Positions 47,962-48,278 of a stretch of 48,278 nt of DNA are shown here, one piece after another; the first letter of the stretch is position 1; the number at the start of each line of letters is the position of its first letter. Below the pieces are notes generated by a model that ran no database searches, was not told the DNA's origin, and saw only the letters and a program-made list of their open reading frames with translations. The translations under genes and the position numbers were made by a program. Origin of the DNA: Bacillota bacterium (GTDB lineage Bacteria; Bacillota; Clostridia; TANB77; UBA1234). The DNA lies in NCBI GenBank assembly GCA_016280725.1, contig JAEEHF010000009.1:1-48278 (forward strand). The letters run 5' to 3'.

Positions 47962-48278
47962 TTATTGAAGTTCAACAACAGCACCTGCATCAACAAGTTG
48001 TTTTTGAAGAGCTTCAGCATCAGCTTTAGAAACGTTTTCTTTAATAGCTTTTGGAGCACTTTCAACAAGTTCTTTAGCTTCTTTTAAGCCAAGACCTGTA
48101 GCTTCTTTAACTACTTTAATAACGTTCATCTTGCTATCTCCAACTTCTTTTAATACAACGTTGAAAGATGTCTTTTCTTCTGCAGCAGCAGCGCCACCAG
48201 CAGCAGGAGCAGCAACAACTGCAGCAGCTGCAGCAGATACTCCAAATTTTTCTTCAATAGCTTTAACTAAGTCAGCTA
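47962..48278 (-). CDS. rplL: ribosomal protein bL12 (L7/L12), C-terminal part (N-terminus outside the window)
   Basis: About 105 residues are present. The frame gives [20 protein letters not shown], an Ala-rich hinge, then the factor-binding C-terminal domain [20 protein letters not shown] and [20 protein letters not shown], ending AGAVVELQ. This is the ribosomal stalk protein that recruits translation GTPases. Normally followed by rpoB; here a terminator and 43 kb of other genes intervene. Confidence 0.96.
   Translation of the reverse strand, partial: ADLVKAIEEKFGVSAAAAAVVAAPAAGGAAAAEEKTSFNVVLKEVGDSKMNVIKVVKEATGLGLKEAKELVESAPKAIKENVSKADAEALQKQLVDAGAVVELQ

Overview
The window looks like an AT-rich chromosome segment of a monoderm Bacillota, most likely an uncultured Clostridia-type lineage. 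The support is PolC-type DNA polymerase, WhiA, SepF, DivIVA, long-form HPF, SLH-domain surface proteins, strong GGAGG ribosome binding sites, and AGA as the dominant arginine codon. Nearly all genes run on the minus strand. No tRNA, rRNA or CRISPR array was seen.

Read in the direction of transcription, from right to left: the end of rplL with its own terminator (47.9-48.3 kb); a GC-richer plus-strand cassette with two small membrane proteins (46.8-47.9 kb); a DNA repair, tRNA modification and cell division block, mutS - DUF692/MNIO-like - mutL - miaA - HlyD-like - sepF - divIVA (37.3-46.7 kb); a short repeat region (37.0-37.24 kb); a tightly packed minus-strand block (23.8-37.0 kb) of copA, a CDP-lipid synthase-like gene, two rifampin-phosphotransferase-like dikinases, pssA, psd, a UbiA prenyltransferase, an acyltransferase-like gene, an AMP-forming ligase and rnhB; a small GlsB-type membrane protein; a second GC-richer gene beside a 213-bp inverted repeat (22.7-23.5 kb); a C11 protease, DUF1385, prmC, whiA, hemW, polC, DUF1294 and hpf (10.9-22.6 kb); two paralogous SLH proteins (6.7-10.8 kb); a third GC-richer plus-strand gene encoding a soluble AAA/M41 protein (5.0-6.6 kb); and rpoB-rpoC at the left edge.

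The most striking signal is translational. By eye, in roughly 14,000 codons of AT-rich resident genes, the codon CGG occurs in frame only five times. At each of the five, the conserved protein continues only if the ribosome skips the C and reads the next three bases, GGN, as glycine. The sites are two in miaA (one inside the Walker A motif), one in mutL (the GEVIERP glycine), one in an acyltransferase-like gene and one in a dikinase-like gene. This looks like a systematic +1 frameshift, or four-base decoding, at an unassigned CGG codon. The three GC-richer cassettes break the rule: their genes carry seven ordinary-looking in-frame CGG codons. Each also has a near-perfect consensus promoter and a neighbouring palindromic repeat, so they look like foreign additions.

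Two layout oddities stand out. About 43 kb separates rplL from rpoB, which are close neighbours in most bacteria, and rpoB here has its own promoter and leader. The phospholipid block combines two dikinase-like phosphotransferases with CDP-alcohol, decarboxylase and UbiA enzymes, suggesting an uncharacterised membrane lipid pathway.
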